A DNA stretch of 64,000 nt from contig NZ_FCOC02000022.1 of assembly GCF_001544455.2 (NCBI RefSeq), forward strand, positions 1 through 64,000, in the 5' to 3' direction. The position numbers and the translations under genes are program-made. Every line of letters begins with the position of its first letter. Position 1 is the stretch's first letter. This DNA is from Caballeronia sordidicola (lineage in GTDB: Bacteria; Pseudomonadota; Gammaproteobacteria; Burkholderiales; Burkholderiaceae). The notes under the pieces were generated by a model. It was not told where the DNA came from. It was given only the letters and a program-made list of their open reading frames with translations, and ran no database searches. This document shows positions 61,841-64,000 of the stretch, piece by piece.

Positions 61841-62910
61841 GCCTTCAAGGCGTCAGGAAAACCTACGACGGCAAGCAGTTCGTTCTGCATGGCATTGACG
61901 TGGAAGTTGCAGACGGCGAATTCGTCGTGATGGTCGGTCCGTCGGGCTGTGGGAAGTCCACGTTGCTGAGGATGGTTGCGGGACTCGAAAGCGTGTCCGA
62001 AGGGACGATTTCCATCGGCGAGAAAGTGGTGAACAAGCTCGAGCCGAAGGATCGCGACATTGCGATGGTGTTCCAGAACTACGCGCTGTATCCGCATATG
62101 AGCGTCGCGCAGAACATGGCGTACGCGTTGAAGATCGGCGGCGTGAGCCGGGCGGATATCGACCGGCGCGTGCAGAACGCGGCGAAGATCCTGGAACTCG
62201 AGCCGCTGCTGCAAAGAAAACCGCGCGAATTGTCGGGCGGTCAACGCCAGCGGGTCGCAATGGGCCGCGCGATTGTGCGTGAGCCGGCTGTGTTTCTCTT
62301 CGACGAACCGCTCTCCAATCTCGACGCCAAACTGCGCGTGCAAATGCGGCTGGAAATCCAGCGGTTGCACGCGCGGCTCGCAACCACGAGCCTGTATGTC
62401 ACGCACGATCAGATCGAAGCCATGACGCTGGCGCAGCGCGTGATAGTGATGAATCGTGGCTATGCCGAGCAGATCGGGCCGCCAACAGAAGTCTACGAGC
62501 GTCCGGCGACGGTTTTCGTGGCGAGCTTTATAGGTTCGCCGGCCATGAATCTGATCGACGGACGCGTGTCGGATGACGGTTCCACCTTCGATGTCGCCGG
62601 TAACGGTCCGCGTTTGCCGATCGCGGGCATGCGCACGTTGACGCAGGATCTGAAGGGCCGCGAGTGGACACTGGGCATTCGACCGGAACATATGCTGCCG
62701 GACCAGACGGGCGCGCACGCGACGCTGACTGTGGATTCCTGCGAACTCCTCGGCGCGGACAATCTCGCGCACGGACGCTGGGGCGCGTACGACGTCGCGG
62801 TGCGTCTGCCGCATGAGCATCGACCGGCGCGCGGCGAAGCGCTGGAAGTGGCGCTGCCCGCGCAGCGTCTCCATATCTTCGATCCGCAGACCGGCCGGCG
62901 CGTTAATTAG
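61828..62910 (+). CDS. ugpC: sn-Glycerol-3-phosphate ABC transporter ATP-binding protein UgpC
   Basis: UgpC powers the importer. The 360-residue product has Walker [10 protein letters not shown] (37-45), the Q-loop [12 protein letters not shown], the signature LSGGQRQRV, Walker [13 protein letters not shown], and a C-terminal regulatory OB-fold region with GIRPEHM, typical of MalK-type subunits. AAGG at 61817-61820 is its own ribosome-binding site. ugpQ follows 15 nt after the stop. Confidence 0.96.
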   Translation: MAALSLQGVRKTYDGKQFVLHGIDVEVADGEFVVMVGPSGCGKSTLLRMVAGLESVSEGTISIGEKVVNKLEPKDRDIAMVFQNYALYPHMSVAQNMAYALKIGGVSRADIDRRVQNAAKILELEPLLQRKPRELSGGQRQRVAMGRAIVREPAVFLFDEPLSNLDAKLRVQMRLEIQRLHARLATTSLYVTHDQIEAMTLAQRVIVMNRGYAEQIGPPTEVYERPATVFVASFIGSPAMNLIDGRVSDDGSTFDVAGNGPRLPIAGMRTLTQDLKGREWTLGIRPEHMLPDQTGAHATLTVDSCELLGADNLAHGRWGAYDVAVRLPHEHRPARGEALEVALPAQRLHIFDPQTGRRVN

Positions 62911-62925
62911 AAAGGGACGTGAACC

Positions 62926-63669
62926 ATGAAAACCTGGCCTTATCCGCGTATCGTCGCGCATCGCGGCGGCGGCAAGATCGCGCCGGAAAACACGCTGGAT
63001 GCAATCGATACCGGCGCACGGCTCGGCCTGAAAATGATCGAATTCGATGCGAAATTATCGGCTGATGACGTCGTATTTTTGCTACACGACGATCTGGTCG
63101 ACCGGACATCGGATGGTCGGGGACCAGCGAAAGCCATGCGTTACGACGAAATCGAGAAGCTCGACGCCGGTACGTGGTTTGATCCGCGTTTCAAGGGCGC
63201 CCGCATGCCGACGCTCGTGCAGGTCGCCGAGCGGTGTTTTTCGCATGGCCTTGCCGCGAATATCGAGATCAAACCGTGTGAAGGGCGCGACGTGGAGACC
63301 GGCGTGCTGGTCGCGCGGGAGGCGGCGCGATTATGGGCCGATGCCGGGCCCGCGCCGTTGCTGTCGTCGTTCTCTTACGCGGCGCTCGAGGCCGCGGCCC
63401 AGACCGCGCCTGATTTGCCACGCGGCATGCTCTACGAGGTCATTCCGTCCGACTGGCGGGCGCAGACGGCTGCGTTGTCTTGCGTATCGCTGCATGCGGA
63501 TCACACGACGCTCAGCGAAGATCTGGTTCGCGAGATCAAGGACTCGGGCTTGCGAATTCTCGCGTACACGGTGAACGATCCGGCCCGCGCCCGCGAACTC
63601 GCCCAGTGGGGCGTGGATGCGATCTGCACAGATCGTATCGATGTAATCGGTGCTGGATTTCTCGACTGA
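62926..63669 (+). CDS. ugpQ: Glycerophosphodiester phosphodiesterase UgpQ
   Basis: UgpQ hydrolyses imported glycerophosphodiesters to glycerol-3-phosphate and alcohol. The 247-residue product has the catalytic segment VAHRGGGKIAPENT with the first histidine and glutamate, EFDAKLSADD, and the second histidine in LLHDD. No signal peptide is visible, so it acts in the cytosol, as in E. coli. AAAGGGACG precedes the ATG. Last gene of the ugp operon. Confidence 0.95.
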   Translation: MKTWPYPRIVAHRGGGKIAPENTLDAIDTGARLGLKMIEFDAKLSADDVVFLLHDDLVDRTSDGRGPAKAMRYDEIEKLDAGTWFDPRFKGARMPTLVQVAERCFSHGLAANIEIKPCEGRDVETGVLVAREAARLWADAGPAPLLSSFSYAALEAAAQTAPDLPRGMLYEVIPSDWRAQTAALSCVSLHADHTTLSEDLVREIKDSGLRILAYTVNDPARARELAQWGVDAICTDRIDVIGAGFLD

Positions 63670-63693
63670 CTCCGTACGCGGCTCTGCCCATAA

Positions 63694-63728
63694 AAAAAGC
63701 GCGCCGGAATAACTCCGGTGCGCTTTTT
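63694..63728. terminator. Convergent terminator after ugpQ
   Basis: A 15-bp stem (63694-63708 with 63714-63728, one G-U) with loop ATAAC has A- and T-rich outer pairs and ends both ugpQ and the opposing DUF883-type gene. Confidence 0.85.
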
Positions 63729-63752
63729 CGCGATACACGCAAGCAGACGGTC

Positions 63753-64000
63753 TTAACGTGCGCGAGCCAGCAACACGCCTGCTACCAGCGCCAGGCCGCC
63801 AACCAGGGCAATGGTCTGCCACGGCTTTTCATGAATGTAGGTGTCGGCATCGGCCAGCGCGGCATTGGCGCGGGCGCGTACTGCATCTTGCGTGTCGTTC
63901 AGCCGGGCACGCGCCGAGTCCACGGTTTTGCCCAACTGGGCGCGCAACGCGGCGACATCCGCCGACGTGCCTTCTGACAATGTTTCTTCGATTTCTGAAA
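63753..64000 (-). CDS. DUF883-family (ElaB/YqjD-like) membrane protein, partial
   Basis: The C-terminal 82 or so residues of a small protein read off the right edge. Visible are an Ala/Arg-rich helix with ALRAQLGKTVDSARARLND, the conserved DADTYIHEKPWQTIALVGG segment and a C-terminal membrane helix ending LLARAR. These match ElaB/YqjD proteins, inner-membrane anchors some of which bind ribosomes in stationary phase. The frame is open to the window edge with no convincing start, so the N-terminus lies outside. Confidence 0.85.
   Translation of the reverse strand, partial: SEIEETLSEGTSADVAALRAQLGKTVDSARARLNDTQDAVRARANAALADADTYIHEKPWQTIALVGGLALVAGVLLARAR

Overview
This window is a stretch of core chromosome from a high-GC beta-proteobacterium, almost certainly Burkholderiaceae close to Paraburkholderia/Caballeronia/Burkholderia. 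The evidence is the gene order tuf-tRNA-Trp-secE-nusG-rplKAJL-rpoBC-recQ-rpsL-rpsG-fusA-tuf-S10-spc-alpha, the pairing of resB/ccsA with a dihaem cytochrome c4, the order pilMN-pilO/P-pilQ-aroK-aroB-dgt-ugp, and protein sequences that look Burkholderia-like throughout. Genus is inferred from remembered family features; no search was run.

Layout. 1-20.9 kb: a tRNA-Tyr/Gly/Thr cluster, tuf copy 1, tRNA-Trp, secE-nusG, the L11-L1-L10-L12 genes, rpoB, rpoC, then recQ, then the str operon (rpsL, rpsG, fusA, tuf copy 2). 21-35.6 kb: the S10, spc and alpha operons from rpsJ to rplQ, with the infA position occupied by a broken remnant. 35.7-40 kb: cutA-dsbD on the plus strand, then hemB and engB on the minus strand. 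40.3-46.5 kb: cytochrome c4, the System II cytochrome c maturation pair resB-ccsA, and the methionine sulfoxide reductase pair msrP-msrQ. 46.6-51.1 kb: lysA and lptM (minus), cyaY (plus), mrcA (minus). 51.4-58.6 kb: type IV pilus assembly genes followed directly by aroK, aroB and dgt. 58.7-63.7 kb: a ugpBAEC-ugpQ glycerophosphodiester/glycerol-3-phosphate uptake operon. At the right edge is the 3' part of a DUF883-type membrane protein gene.

How it works together. The first 35 kb is transcription and translation machinery, including RNA polymerase alpha, beta and beta-prime, both elongation factors and the SecYE translocon core. The middle handles thiol/haem chemistry of the envelope: DsbD supplies reductant, HemB makes porphobilinogen, ResB/CcsA attach haem, and cytochrome c4 is a likely client. 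The right part holds cell-wall, pilus, shikimate and phosphate-ester uptake genes.

No mobile element, phage, CRISPR, toxin or secretion-effector system is visible, and I do not claim a new biological system. The most interesting signals are regulatory or degenerative: an infA deletion remnant; three internal ribosomal-protein promoters whose -10 boxes sit inside perfect or near-perfect palindromes; a long folded leader before rplN; an RNase III-like hairpin between rplL and rpoB; two unannotated terminator-ended RNAs; a PilO-PilP fusion; and a 17-codon ORF overlapping the ugpC start.
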